The notes beneath the pieces are model-generated. The model had not been told where the DNA came from, did no database searches, and saw only the letters and a program-made list of their open reading frames with translations. A stretch of DNA of 64,000 nucleotides from Corynespora cassiicola (taxonomy: Eukaryota; Ascomycota; Dothideomycetes; Pleosporales; Corynesporascaceae). Below, in pieces: positions 36,190 through 48,540 of this stretch. The DNA lies in NCBI GenBank assembly GCA_022059125.1, contig JAEUWY010000005.1:1860001-1924000 (forward strand), read 5' to 3'. Within the stretch, counting starts at the first letter, position 1, and each line of letters opens with the position of its first letter. The position numbers were made by a program, and so were the translations under genes.

Positions 36190-38815
36190 ATGGCGCCTGT
36201 CCGTGGCCACTCCAGGGCCGAGCAGGCTCGAAAATACCTGTCCGGCGGCGCCGTATACCGCGAAGACTCGGACGACGAGCTGGGCTACGAAGACCACCCG
36301 TGGGAATGGATCTACAGAGACGCCGCCGACTCGCACACGGCACAGAATGCTACACCGAGGAAGAGGAAGGCGACCGCTGCTGTCTCACTCGGCCAGCACA
36401 TCGTCGGGGCACGCATGGGCAACTTCCAATGCAGGCTTGGTGATGCCGTGCTGCTCAAGGCAGAGGGCAGCCAGGCCTGGGTTGGCATCATCTGCGATTT
36501 CTTCGAGGATGACGGAGAGGAGGATGAGAAAATGGCCAAGTTTCTTTGGTTCTCCTCGGAGAGAGAGATTCGCAACAAGGACACCAAGCGGACCGATTTC
36601 TTGCCCGTACGTGCCTCCGGACAAACACAGGCTCGCATCGCACCACATCGCTTCACAGGCTGACCATGTTAGAACGAACTGTACATATCCGCCGCATTTG
36701 ACAACAACGCCCTCACGACAATCAACGGCACAGCAAAGATTCTGTCTCTGGACGAGTTCAACAGACAATATCCCGACGGGCAGATCAAGAAGTCATCCAA
36801 GGATTATGGCAAGGTTTTCGTCTGCAGGAGAGGCTGTAATGCCCGTACCACCAAGTATACGCCTGAGTTCAAATGGGAGGATGTTTACAAGGGTCCCGAC
36901 GATATCCCGGCCCTCGTCGAGCTTGTCGAGAGCCAGACCAAGGCCACGCGGAAGCGCGGCCCCCGCCTTGCAAAAGAGGCAGCTGATCTCGAAGAGTTTG
37001 TGGTGCCCGACTCGGACGACGACGGAGCTCCCAAGACTCCCAGGAAGCGGCGTAGATTGAACGACGCGACCACGCCCACCTCCGCAAGGAAAACCCCGGC
37101 ATCACGCAAGTTCCTGACGCCGACCCACAAGCGTATTGTAATTAAGAAGCAGTTGGAATTTACACCCCTTGGAACTCGCGTTCTGTCTCCGGCGGCACTT
37201 TCGTCGCCGTTTCAGATAGCACGGAACCAGCTGCATGTTTCTTCGGTGCCAGCTGCATTGCCGTGCCGCGAGGGTGAGTTTTCGACCGTATACAGCCATC
37301 TAGAGGCTGCAATCGCCGACGGCTCAGGTTCTTGCATCTACATCTCCGGTACGCCCGGTACAGGCAAGACGGCCACCGTACGAGAGGTTGTGGCACAGCT
37401 GCAGGCCTCGGTTGCGCAGGAGGAACTCGACGACTTCATATTCGTCGAGATCAATGGCATGAAGGTCACAGATCCCCACCAGTCCTACTCGTTGCTTTGG
37501 GAAGCCATTAGGGGCGACCGTGTGAGTCCCTCGCACGCTCTCGAACTATTGGAACGAGAGTTTTCAACGCCCAGCCCTCGTCGGGTGCCATGCGTTGTGC
37601 TCATGGACGAGCTGGACCAGCTCGTTACGAAGAACCAGTCGGTCATGTATAACTTCTTCAATTGGCCTGGCCTGCGGCACAGCAGGCTGATTGTTTTGGC
37701 CGTTGCAAACACCATGGACCTCCCAGAGAGGACTTTGAGCAACAAAATAAGTAGTCGCTTGGGTAAGTGCAGGCATTCCATCCATGGCTGTGCCTCTCGA
37801 GCGCCGGACAAGTAACGTGCTTGCCTCTCGTACATGGCCCATTATCACACTACTCCCAAATTGAAGTGCAGTCTGCCGCAGCGCGGACTCGCTCGGACAC
37901 TCTGGAATAGACTAACACTGTCCAGGACTTACGCGTATCACTTTTCCAGGCTATACGCACGACCAATTAATGCTAATCATCCAATCCCGACTAGAGGGCG
38001 TACCCGGAAACATAGTCCATCCGGATGCCCTCCAGTTTGCTTCCAGAAAAGTCGCGGCCGTGAGCGGCGACGCTCGGCGCGCGCTAGATATTTGCAGACG
38101 GGCCGTCGAGATGGCTGAATCGGAGGCCATGTCGCAAGAGGCTGACCAGGAAGAAACCCAGCCATCTACTCCGAGCAAATCGGGCCGGGGCAAGAACAAA
38201 ACGTCTCGTCCTGTGAACTCTTCCGGAGAGCCGGAGGGCAATTTGCCCACTCGTTCAGGCAATACCAGCAAAAAGGCAATGGTTACGATAGCGACGATCA
38301 AACAAGCTATCAAGGAGGCTACAAGTAGTCCCCTGCAGCAGGCGCTGCGGGCTCTGCCGCTGGCATCCAAGGTTTTCCTCGCGGGCCTCTTGGCGCGGAT
38401 CCGCCGGACAGGTATTGGAGAAGCAGTCCTGGGAGACGTGGTCGATGAGGTCAAGAAATTGGGTCTCATGAGCCAGCTGCAGCCCGTACAGGACTATCTC
38501 CTCGCCGCAAACGTCGACCACACCCTCGAGGCTGTAAGTGTTGGAGGCGGGGGCGGCAACGCCCCACAACACGTCCAGCCTTCTACGCCATCTAAGCACA
38601 GAGATGGCGCGAGCAGCAAGCAAGGAGACGGAAAAGCCGCTAGAGCACTGGGACTCGCTGCCGCCGCCCTGGAGCTATCAGAGGCCGGCATTATAGGCAT
38701 CGAGGCACGCCATGGCGAACGTGTCGGGCGCGTGAGGTTGGGAATCGGCGACGAGGACTTGCGGCTCGCCTTCTCAGAGGACGACCAAGTCAAGGGGCTG
38801 GGCCTGGGGATGTGA
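36190..38815 (+). CDS. ORC1: Origin recognition complex subunit 1
   Basis: Largest ORC subunit; binds replication origins with ATP and recruits Cdc6 and MCM. Exons: 36190-36606, 36673-37762 and 37926-38815, giving 798 residues. An N-terminal BAH domain (about residues 65-200: LGDAVLLKAEG, WVGIICDFFED, KFLWFSSEREI) binds chromatin. A basic linker with TP sites follows (PKTPRKRRRL, likely nuclear signal and CDK targets). The AAA+ domain has Walker A GTPGTGKT near residue 365, Walker B VVLMDELDQL near 447, sensor AVANTMDLPER and the Arg-finger-type SRLGLTRITF made by joining exons 2 and 3. Sensor 2 is GDARRALDICRRAVE, and a winged-helix region ends the protein. Intron 2 is 163 nt. The start is the first ATG after an in-frame stop. 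PRP46 lies convergently downstream. Confidence 0.96.
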
Positions 38816-39208
38816 AGACCCCACCGTACGGTTTTCAATCAAACGCCAATCACAGCCCGCCATCCTATCTTAACAAGCAGCAATATACCCCCCATAGAAG
38901 CACCACTGAGTTTGCCTTGGCGCCATGTCTTCCCTCTGCCCTACGACCTTCAGCCGTGTCGCCCGAAAGCCTCGTGACTGGGGGACGCACCGGAACTTGC
39001 GGTGTGGCCCAGCCCTGCTCTGTAGACAGGTCCCGGTCCTAGTCCTCTCCCAGCTGTACGGCACAGCTATACGCCCATCGCCGTCGTCGCTTAACCCTGC
39101 AGGCGAGGTGCGCTCCGATGGGGAACAGCGAGACCCCCCACTCGCCTCCTCCATCAGCAAGCAAGCAAGCAGCGGCGCGAAGCGCATCGGCCGTTGTCGT
39201 TGCGTGCA

Positions 39209-39233
39209 GACGAGACGAGACGAGACGAGACGG
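39209..39233. repeat. (GACGA)n microsatellite
   Basis: Five near-perfect pentamer units ending in GACGG. Confidence 0.9.
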
Positions 39234-39900
39234 ATGTGCTGACGGGCTGAAGTGACTGCGCCCGTTGGCTGCTAGCTGCGGGCCATGGGACCTGAGGTGA
39301 ACCCGTGCGATACGATGGCCGTCATCCTTCCATGTGGCCTTCTGGAACATGGCATGCAGCTTCTGCAAAATGCATGGCATGCGCCCCCTCCGCGCTTTGT
39401 CAGTGCAGCGCAGCGCACCGCAGAGCACCGCAGAGCACATGAGCATCACGGCTCAACACAACGCGACGCCAACGCGAACCGGCAAACCCCCTCTCCCTCT
39501 CCCCCTCCCCCTCCCCCCGGAGGCCAAGAACCCATGGACCCCAGGCGAGCCCGGTCGGCGAGTTGCTGCCTGGAATCGGGCGGCGGGCTGGCGGGCTGGC
39601 TGGCTGGCGCCAGCGCGTCGATTCGCGTTGGTGGCAGCCCTGGGTGGTGGGTGGTGTGCGGTGCTGTGTGGTCGGTCGACGATTGCGCGCACTGCTGCGC
39701 AACTGGGGGGGGGAGGGGACGGACGGGGCTCTCTCATTTGGGGGCTGGCTCCGGCCTACCTACGCCCCCTAGTTCGCCCCAGTGCCCGAGTCACCGGTGT
39801 GGATGTGGCAGATATTGGGGAGGGACGGGAATCTAGAGCTCCCTCCCTTCCTTCGGATTGCGCGTGCGGTATGCGATGCTCTACGGTGTCGCCATGTGCT

Positions 39901-39928
39901 GTGTGGTGTGGTGTGGTGTGGTGTGCAG

Positions 39929-39960
<32 letters not shown>
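39901..39960. repeat. Compound repeat (GTGTG)5 then (CGTG)7
   Basis: Two different perfect microsatellites abut through a CAGTG linker; CAGTG-like units continue just after (39966-39980). Confidence 0.95.
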
Positions 39961-40053
39961 GTACGGTGCAGTGCAGTGCAATGTACCGTCTCGCACTTTT
40001 GCTCGCGCATTTGTCGCATTAGGCAGGAGTAATGGAAACAATCATGCCGCCTG

Positions 40054-40085
40054 GCTTGCTTGCTTGCTTGCATGCATGCATGCAT
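40054..40085. repeat. Compound repeat (GCTT)4 then (GCAT)4
   Basis: Four GCTT units turn directly into four GCAT units; the GCAT part is self-complementary. Confidence 0.95.
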
Positions 40086-40925
40086 TATACAGACACTCTG
40101 CTTGCATTTCAATCAATTGGATGAGTAACCACATCGGCGCGAAGGCGCCTTCTCACGTGCAATCTGCCTTTTCTTCCTGTGACCCCATCGCAATACTATC
40201 CTAACTGGTAGTCTACCCGCGGGCTGTGTGCGACCTCGCCATTGCCTTGCTCTGCCTTCCTTGCCCATCCATTCCAATCCCAAATTCCCGCACCGCACCG
40301 CAATGCATCCCTTAGCGCCCGCGGCTTCCGCCTCGCCGACCGGCCTTTTTTTGTTCGAACAGCGACAATTGGAAAAAAAAAGGCGAGGGACGAGAAGAAA
40401 GAAAGGTGAGAAGGGGAATTCGAAAAGAAAAAAAAAATACCGGTCAAGGGAACGAAGCCCGTAAAATGAACCGAAAGGAGCGCGACGGCAAACCCAACCA
40501 ACCCCGGCCCGCCGCCGCCGCGGCATCTGCCATCCCATCCTTTCCATGGGTGCGCATCGCTTCGATACGGTTTCGGGAAAATGGTGTACGCTCCGTGGGT
40601 GGGTCGGCCTGTCGTAAACAATCAATCCTCTCCCCCGGGACCCAGCGTAAGCATCCTCTTCGAACATTTCCCCTTGATAAACCGCCCCATCGTGCCTGGA
40701 CAGTCCCCCCCTTTGCCAGTGCCCGGACGCCTCGACGCCCCCTTCGTTCTCGGCTTCTTGCGCTTTGGGGCAAGAGCTTCACACAGTGGCTGGCCAGCTG
40801 GGTCGGCGACAAAATGAAATAAACAAAAAAAGGCGGGTGTTATGTTACATGGGCGCTAGACAGTGTCACTCTGGCGGGAGGCGGTGGGAAACAAAGGACG
40901 TGATTGAGTAATGGCCACACGGTTT

Positions 40926-42493
40926 TTAAAACTTTTGGCGTCCAAGCGTGGGTTTCCAATCAAGCGGGTCTGTCTCCTCGGTCGAGTTCTCGTCCTCTTT
41001 CCAGATCTTGATCGACTTGTCCGATTCGCCCGTGATGAGGCGCAGACCCGTCTTGTCAAAGGTCGAGCACATGATTCCAGCCTCTGCATCGAGGGAGCCA
41101 GGCTGTGCAATTGATTGTGTGGATTGGAACCGATGGCCCGTCTTCCAATCCCAGAAGGACACGCTACCGTCGTCGCCACCGGAGAACAGGACGTTGTCTT
41201 CGTTGACAGAGAGTGAGTTGATGATGGAGTTGTGACCGGTGAAATTCTGGAGTAAGGCGCCGTTGACGCTCATCCACTGCTTGATCGACTGTGTGGATCC
41301 TGATGCAAAGGTAAACTCTTTTGGATGGGTAGCTAGTGCTCTTACACTCTTCTTGTGGTGGGTTAAAACGGACATGGATTTGCCGCTGTTCATCATTAGC
41401 ACTAATTTATCGAATGGTGGAAGCGTTATACTTACGCAGCAAGATCCCAAAGACGTATCGTGGAGTCCATGGAGCCTGTTATGACTTGCGGATCCGCCTC
41501 TTGGCACTTCAAGTCGGCTATCGTTCCTGTGTGTCCACTGAGGACATGAATGTTCGTACGTGTTCGCATGTCCCAGACGCGAGCAACACCATCCCGACCA
41601 CCAGTTACGAGTACATCCAGTGTAGGGTGAAGGTCCAGTGCGTAAACGCCTGACAAGTGACCGTGATAATGTCTGAGAAGGGTGTCAGATTACAGTCATT
41701 TTAGGACCTGTATTGCAACCTACCGTATGACCTTGTTCGTTTCGAGATCCCAACACTTGACCTGCTTGTCCTCTCCGCAGGAGAACAGGTAAGGGTGTCG
41801 TGGAGATACAGCAAGTCCACGAACAGCGCTGATGTGTCCAGTCAAACTGAGTTTAAGTGTCCCGCTTACAAGATCCCAAATCTTGATGGTACGATCTGCA
41901 GCTCCGCTAGCAAACCACTGGTTGTCCGGTTCAACGGCCAGTGACCGCACCCATCCCATGTGTCCACTGATAACGCGCGAGACTCTCCACTGGGGATGCC
42001 ATTGTGGCTTCACTTGTCTGACAACGTCTTTCCTCACTAGAGCGGAAGAGGGTGTTTCTCTCATTGGTGTAGGCCCACTTGCGTTCGGAGCAGCACTCTT
42101 TCCTCCCGCTCGCAGTGTCAGTTGCATCGACTGCGCATCCTTTGCCTTGTTTGCCCTTTCCGACGAATCTTCAATCATCTTGTCTAGTCTGGCATTTGAA
42201 GCCTTCTCTTGCGTATTCTGCGCTTTGATCTTCTTTCTCCTCTCAGCGGCAGTGTTCGCTGCGCTGGCCATCTTCGCCGCAAGGACTGGGGGCAATTCCT
42301 TGACGTCCTCATATTCGCTTCTTATCCGCGACGCGACGCTGACTTGCTCTGCAATGTCTTTCGGCGCGTTCGAAGGAGGAGGTATTGAGAACACGGAATT
42401 AGGAGAGTGGTCCAGCGCATCCGCTGAGGCAAGATCAGCGGCAAATATTTCTCGTGTGCGCTTAGCATTGACTCGAACAGCGTGCTCGGCCAT
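40926..42493 (-). CDS. PRP46: Pre-mRNA-splicing factor PRP46 (PLRG1), WD40 protein
   Basis: WD40 subunit of the Prp19/NineTeen complex that stabilises the active spliceosome. Exons: 42493-41724, 41672-41436 and 41385-40926, giving 488 residues. The N-terminal 170 residues are Ala/Lys-rich and helical. The family's junction [20 protein letters not shown] leads into seven WD40 repeats, for example [50 protein letters not shown] and [16 protein letters not shown]. It ends [10 protein letters not shown], close to the usual PRP46 C-terminus. Splice phases 2 and 2 keep the repeats continuous, and intron 2 has a GTGCTAATG branch-like motif. The start is the only ATG upstream in frame. It diverges from the DUF1996 gene and converges with ORC1. 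Confidence 0.95.
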
Positions 42494-43566
42494 GTTGAGA
42501 GGTGTGTGAGGTTGGACTCGATGCGCAGGCGATGCGCGCGTTCGAAGCTACGGAGCTTGCACGATAGGTCGGCCGGAGGGTAACGCGACTATAGGTATTC
42601 AGAGCTGCAGTGAAGCGATCTCAAGCTTTTTCTCGCGTCCTCCAGCCGTGAAAATGTATTGGTGGGCGCGACAGGTTATTTGACAAATGTTGTAGAGTCC
42701 ACTGGCGTCACATCTTGAAGGTTTCCTAGCGCGCCTCGGGTCGGCGAATCAATACTCCGACCGTTGGATGCATATCGATCCAACCCATTCAATAGTCCGA
42801 GCAAGCACGAAGCAGATGCTTGAGATTGCACAAAATCAACGTACGCATACATAATAAATATCATGTAAGTCAAGAAATATGTTCCTCTGAATTGCTTTTA
42901 TCATCGATAGCGCTCTTTCAATAGCCCTATCATAATCGACGCATGCGGCCTTTATCATCTTGTCTGCAGGCTCACGGAGACTTGAGCTTGCGCTACGAAT
43001 GATCTGTTCGATTCTTTGCTATCAATACAAGAGATAAAAAGGAGGTCAAGATAAGCTCTTGCGTCAAACGCGAGACTAAAATCATTTGAGGAGAAGCGAG
43101 TTGTATTTCTCAGCATCAAGCTTTCCAGGAGTGAGGGTACGTTACCGAAGAGCTCGCCTTCATATAAATTCGGTAGTACTGTGGGGTAAATAGAACAAGG
43201 TATCTTCGAAGATCGAACCTTACCTGGCGAGATTTGGAATGGTGATTCGAGAGGTGCTACTTCCGGCACTTTAACAGCAACTGCCGAGTAGTGCTACAGA
43301 TTAACCGCTACATTAACAACTTCAACTTCTTGGAATCAAAGAACTCTAGTTGGACTGGATCGGTAATCAAATGAAGGTGTCCCATGCAAACAACAATTTC
43401 CATCCAGGTCACGACCTTCATCGTGTCTCCACAGCCCCACACTCGCAGACTTCGCTGCAAATGGATGCAGGGAGTCAAGGTGCCGGTATATGTATATTAA
43501 GCAAGTCTAGTCACAGCGACTTGAAATTTTCAGACTTCGCTCAGATTGCCAACCAACAACTGAACC
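42494..43566. other. Divergent intergenic region, PRP46 / DUF1996 gene
   Basis: About 1.07 kb containing both promoters. A 104-codon minus frame at 42955-43269 has no recognisable feature. Confidence 0.5.
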
Positions 43567-44703
43567 ATGTTTTGGAAAACCCTCGCCGCAAGCGTGCTTC
43601 TGGGGCAACATGCCTCTGCACAGAACATGCTTCGTTTTGCGTGCTCACAGTTGACCATCGAGCGAGCTGATCCTTTAGTGAACCCTGGCCAAGCCCCTTC
43701 TCCTCACACACATCAGATCATAGGAGGAAATTCCTTCAATCTCACCGTAATGCATAACTATCGCCCCAACACTACACCACTGACTCTGCTTAGATGGAAC
43801 CAGAGAAATACGACCTGGCTGCCAAGTCTACCTGCACGACATGCACATACTCCGAGGACTTTAGCAACTATTGGACGGCTTCTCTATACTTCAAGTCACC
43901 GGAAAACGGAACCTTCCAACGCGTACCTCAGTATGCCAACGTTGGGCTCCAACAAGATGGGGGTATGACTGTCTACTATATGCCATATAGCGCAGTCAAT
44001 AACAAGATGACGGCCTTCAAGCCAGGGTTCCGCATGCTTGCAGGTGACCCGACATCGAAGAAGAACAACAGGGTCTCGATTTGCCATCGATGCCTCGGGA
44101 ATGGCGAGGGGTTTGCTCCATGCGACTCCAAAGATACCGGTGAGCTCCCAACCAAGTACTGTCCCAATGGTATTCGAGCAACTATTATCTTCCCATCTTG
44201 CTGGGATGGAAAGAATCTCGATTCACCAGATCACAAGAGTCATGTCGCATACTCCAACAGTGGCGGTCTCGGTAGCCCAAGGTGCCCCAGCTCCCATCCC
44301 GTTGCCATTCCTCAGGTTATGTACGAAATTATGTGGGATACGGGTAAATACAAGAATTCCGCTTGGTATGGAAATGGAAAGCAGCCTTTCGTATACAGCT
44401 TTGGAGATGCGTAAGTGGCGTGCACAGTGCCTCGACGTAGACTTTACGTTTGCTGACTCAAATGACAGTACTGGTTTTGGCCAGCATGGAGACTACCTCT
44501 TTGGCTGGAAAGACGATTCTTTGCAGAAGGCCATGGATGCTTTGCCCACTGGCAGATGCGCCAATGCTAACTGTCAAGTTCTTAAGATACAATCCGCCAA
44601 GGATTCGATGGCTTGCAAGAAGTCGCAGCAAGTCGTGGAGGATGTAGGAAAGAATGGCAACTGGCTCAATGAGCTTCCCGGTGGCGTCTCCGTTACTTAT
44701 TAA
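43567..44703 (+). CDS. Secreted DUF1996-domain protein
   Basis: Extracellular protein of a fungal family with no settled biochemical role, sometimes fused to WSC domains. Exons: 43567-43746, 43794-44410 and 44469-44703, giving 343 residues. A signal peptide (MFWKTLAASVLLGQHASAQ) precedes the family opening MLRFACSQLTIERADPLVNPG and SPHTHQIIGGNSFN. After the first splice come STCTTCTYSEDFSNYWTA, YFKSPENGTFQRVP, MTVYYMPY, KPGFRMLAGDP, FPSCWDGKNLDSPDHKSHVAY and, across the second splice, TGFGQHGDYLFGW. All are conserved blocks of DUF1996. The conserved His and Asp residues (PHTHQ, CWDGKNL, HGDY) suggest metal or sugar binding, but that is inference. The protein ends soon after the domain, without a WSC or GPI signal. 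Confidence 0.92.
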
Positions 44704-45195
44704 ATTCGACCTTTAGAGGCAAACCCTCGATGAAAGCTTTTATTTTAGAGGCTATTTCACCAATGCCCATAGGTTTCACAAAGACTGAAAGACTGTCGCT
44801 ATTCTCTTCGGAAAGTGGTATGAAGTTTCACCGATGGTCAAGATTCCACAAACACAATTTATTAGTATAATAATCATGCGTCCCCCCCCCCCCCCTCTCT
44901 TTTCAACCTCAGAATGCAACTATCTGCATGCGAATGATTCACACATGTGAAAACAAATTTATCCAAGGTCAGACTATAGGTCGAAATGGTCGCAAATTCG
45001 TTACTGAAAAACTTCATACGAGATGATAGGAATAAAAGCATACAAATTTGCGGCCTCGTCCACGGAAAAGACATTAACAAGGAGAAGCCACCATACCCAC
45101 CTCCTGTTTGCCCCGGAATGTGCTGCTCATAGCAAACCAAACCAAACCAAACCAAACCTCTACCGCTGCATTGCTCACGCGATATTCGTGTTCAC
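44704..45195. other. Convergent spacer, DUF1996 gene / CCCH gene
   Basis: Shared 3' region of two convergent genes. It contains a C14 homopolymer at 44882-44895 and five CAAAC units at 45133-45157, but no gene. Confidence 0.6.
45133..45157. repeat. (CAAAC)5 microsatellite
   Basis: Five perfect pentamer units about 40 bases downstream of the CCCH gene stop (on its strand). Confidence 0.95.
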
Positions 45196-46632
45196 TCAAG
45201 TTGTATTCCCCCCGCTTGAGTGTCCATAGAAGCAGTTGACATTGCGACACGTGAATCCAGTGTAGCAAGGCTTGCTTCTGAGGTGCTTCCGGTAAGCTAG
45301 CTTTTCACCATCCGAAAGATTGTCATGCGAATATCCGCAACCTTTAGAGCCATGAGGACAGTTACCACCGAGTTGATGCATGCGACAGTACCTTCCCCCC
45401 AAATCCCTTCCGATCTTTCTTTTCCATGATTCTTCCGCAGCTGAGGATACATCAGGAAGTTGTGCATCGATTCGATGGCCATCTGCATTCACCAGGACCG
45501 TACCAACGGGATAATATTGGGGCGTAGAGGAGCTGGAAGCAGACTGCGCCAGAGTAGCCCAGGTCCTAGGCTTGGTGTTGTGCTCAGGTGCCAGTTGATT
45601 GGTAGTAGAAGCTTGGACTGGCGACTTAGGCTTAGGGGTTTGCAAAGGGGAGTTTCGAAATACTCCTTCCATTTTCATCACCTCCATTGGAAGCGACGTG
45701 AACTCTTTGCCGATCATGTATGGTTGGAGGAGCGTGATGCGGTCTTTATCAGCGACATGTTTCTCTAGCAGTCTTACGTAGCCATTGTCATGACAAGCTC
45801 CGAAGATGATGTGACGACATGTAGGATTCTTGACAAATTGGCTAAAGGTACCTAGTAACCACTTAGCGCTATGCCGAAGAATTCATTTTTGCATTTATAC
45901 TCGCCCTTGATCTTCTCATCAACAAGTTCTTTCTCACCACCAACCAACACGAAATCAGAGACAGCTTGGGCATGAGAGAACTCCTTGGCAAAATCCAACA
46001 ACTGTCCACCGGAGCAAATCACGTCCGAGCTAACGAGGTGCTTCGAAAGACCATTTGCGTTTGCAAACGCCTTCACCATGATAGGCAGCTTAGCCAGAGC
46101 GGGCCGTGATTTTTCAAGGTATTCCCTCGCATGTTTCTCAAGATCCTCGGCTGCGGACCTACCAGCTCTGGTATCACGATAGTAGTTATCTTGAAACTTG
46201 TAACAGTGAGCATTGTCCACGGTCGTCGAATAAAGTTCCTTACGATATACGCATCGGCATCGGCGTCTATCAACATCAAAACAAAAGAGCCTTCTTCCTG
46301 TACATGAATCAGATCGACGCCTTGGGAACAAGGATGAACAAGTTCTCACAACTGATTGTTCCAACTCGGCAAGCTGCTGCTTCAAATTAATAGTTTCTTT
46401 ATGCTTTTCACGCCTTCCAGTCTTCAACATTTCGTTATCCTGACAAACATCCTCATACTTCTCGGTGAGTTCGACCAGATTGGCTTGGAGCTCCTGGGAT
46501 GATCTCGTCAGCATGCAGAAAAAGACGCCGAAAAAGGAATCTGTGTACCTCAACCAGCTTCAGCCATCCATCAACCTGAGTGTGGAACACCTGAGAGCGT
46601 TCGGCAAAACTGTTTACAACATTGATGGTCAT
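45196..46632 (-). CDS. Coiled-coil and CCCH zinc-finger protein
   Basis: Fungal protein with an N-terminal coiled coil, a central conserved domain starting with an Asp-rich strand and C-terminal C-x8-C-type zinc fingers, which usually bind RNA. Five exons: 46632-46549, 46493-46350, 46297-46244, 46196-45901 and 45841-45196, giving 407 residues. The coiled coil runs about residues 20-76 (ELQANLVELTEKYEDVCQ, LKQQLAELEQ). The central domain opens FVLMLIDADADAYIFQDNYY and includes HIIFGACHDNGYVRLLEKH. The fingers are CRMHQLGGNCPHGSKGCGYSH (C-x8-C-x6-C-x3-H) and CYTGFTCRNVNCFYGH. The central DxDxD strand hints at a NYN/PIN-like fold, which is inference. Introns are 47-60 nt; each junction was chosen because it alone restores family sequence. 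The start is the first ATG in frame. Confidence 0.85.
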
Positions 46633-46874
46633 GGCTTTGCCCCAGAAAGATCTGTTCACAAAACATGGCACAATATAGCGGGGAAGGGTTTGCCTTATAA
46701 ACCGTGGACAGTCATAGAATGTTCTGATGCGGGGTGTGCCTTCATGAGTTGTACTGCAAGAGCTCTTGCATGTCATGTTTCACTGCATGGTCGTTGGCGA
46801 ATTGGATCATCGCAGAGCTGGCTACGTGTGGCTGAGGGTTATGCAACGAACCTCATACGTTGACTTTTCACGCC

Positions 46875-46901
46875 CGAGGCATACGAGGCATACGAGGCAT
46901 A
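46875..46901. repeat. Three copies of a 9-base unit CGAGGCATA
   Basis: Three perfect direct copies about 240 bases upstream of the CCCH gene start, so possibly in its promoter. Confidence 0.9.
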
Positions 46902-48503
46902 CTCCAAAATTGCCTTCTGAGAATAGTTTAGTGAGTGCAATCCATATGTCGCACCACAGCGAGAGAAAGCTCCGCAACGTTTGGAGACATCAGCGCTATC
47001 CTATTCCAGTCTTTGTCGATGCAAATAAACGATACGTTTGATAACTTCAGGCTTTAGCTGATAATGGACAGTGGAGAGTTTGTGTTTACTTGCTCAGCAG
47101 TGTATTAGCGCGCGTCATAATGATTGGCGAAGAGACGTTGAGTTTCGGGACTGTGCCTCAATCACAACATTATCGGCCAGACACTGTTGGCCCAGAACAT
47201 TTGGAGCTTTCTCATATCGATTCCTATTTAGAACCTACTGGTTATGTGTGAGCCGAACGAATGAGGGGCCCGAATATAAATTCTTGCTTGAGTCGCTAGG
47301 CTGATTCGTAGCGAGCGCGAAAATGGTTGGTTGGAAACTGAAGATTTGGGAGCTGGTCCATGTTACATGGCCCTGACTCGAAGGAAGAAGGCTTATTGGG
47401 CAGATTGTTGAAGAGCTGAAGCTCATTTGTTTTGGTAAACTCCCCTGAACCCTAGTATGCTTTGCAGAACTGCGCGTTAAACTAACCAATGAGGTTAGCA
47501 TGGGCACCTAAAGCGTAGATAAACGATCATCTTGATATAAGAACGACCCTCTGCGCGTACAGATGTAGGCTAGACCATAGCTGTAGGCTGCTATTGTTCA
47601 TCAGAAACTTGGACACCTCTCCGTGGTGGCAGTGCAATGCGAAGTTGGCGCAACCTACAAGGAATCGGAGAAATAAGAATCCGACCTCAACTACAACGTA
47701 TGAACCGGAAGTGCTTTGAAGCCCGACGAGAATGGCAAATGTTGGGTTTACCAACCCCACGAAATGCGGCCGGATGTACAGACCTCCCCAGCTCGGATTT
47801 CTAGCGCGGTACAGGTTTTTGTGTCAAATGGGGAGGGTTGATGATAGAGCCGACACTGCATTCAGTGGCTGCTATCAGAACACGCCAGACATCAGAGCCG
47901 GGGGCAGGACTGCGCATGGGGAAGCACGAGTTCGACTGCAGCTATCAACAATGGCATGGAGGGGGGATAGGTATCTAGGCCTGAATGACGAGTGGCGCGC
48001 AGGATTGCCAGTTGACTTGATACGTATAAAATATGGGGCGCTCCCCCCGGTAGACGGGTCGGGCGACGATACTGATGTTCCAATAGTGAGCAACTGCTCC
48101 TGCGGGGTACCCAGGAAGTTGAGGGAATAGAGGTTGTGCCAAAACAAACCTAGTTGAGTGACATGTGGCCACGGACACTAGTTTTGCAAGCGATCAAGTC
48201 ATGTGCGGCAAGACAAGGGTGCTTGTTGGCAATTGACGGGACACCGGTTGGAATGTGACAGAAGCGCAGATTGTGGTGAGGTCGAAGACGGAGCCTTGGG
48301 CAACGCTGGTGCCACAAGCCGCTCTATCGATTTTGCCGGTGCTTGTGTCTTGTGCACCAAGGACGGACAGCATGCCAACCTGCCCAGTGTTTGCTCCTTT
48401 TGCACCTGTGATAACCTCCAGCCCGGCTTCCCTTAGCCGTTAGGCTGGACGATGCCCCGCAGTCTCAGACGGGCCGCTTCTAGAATTTTTCCACGCGGCA
48501 CAA

Positions 48504-48540
48504 GGCACGATGGCACGATGGCACGATGGCACGATGGCAC
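48504..48540. repeat. GGCACGAT tandem repeat, 4.6 copies
   Basis: Four perfect octamers and a partial fifth, in the long spacer upstream of the desaturase. Confidence 0.95.

Larger units (their letters stand above)
38816..40925. other. Convergent spacer between ORC1 and PRP46, rich in short tandem repeats
   Basis: About 2.1 kb with no gene I can support. Chance frames up to 232 codons exist but encode low-complexity sequence. It holds GACGA, CCCTCT-type, GTGTG, CGTG, GCTT and GCAT repeat arrays. Confidence 0.55.

Noticed and set aside
40054..40085. Possible telomere-like or origin element
   Set aside because: The units are simple GCTT and GCAT repeats, unlike fungal telomere repeats, and no origin signature can be read by eye.
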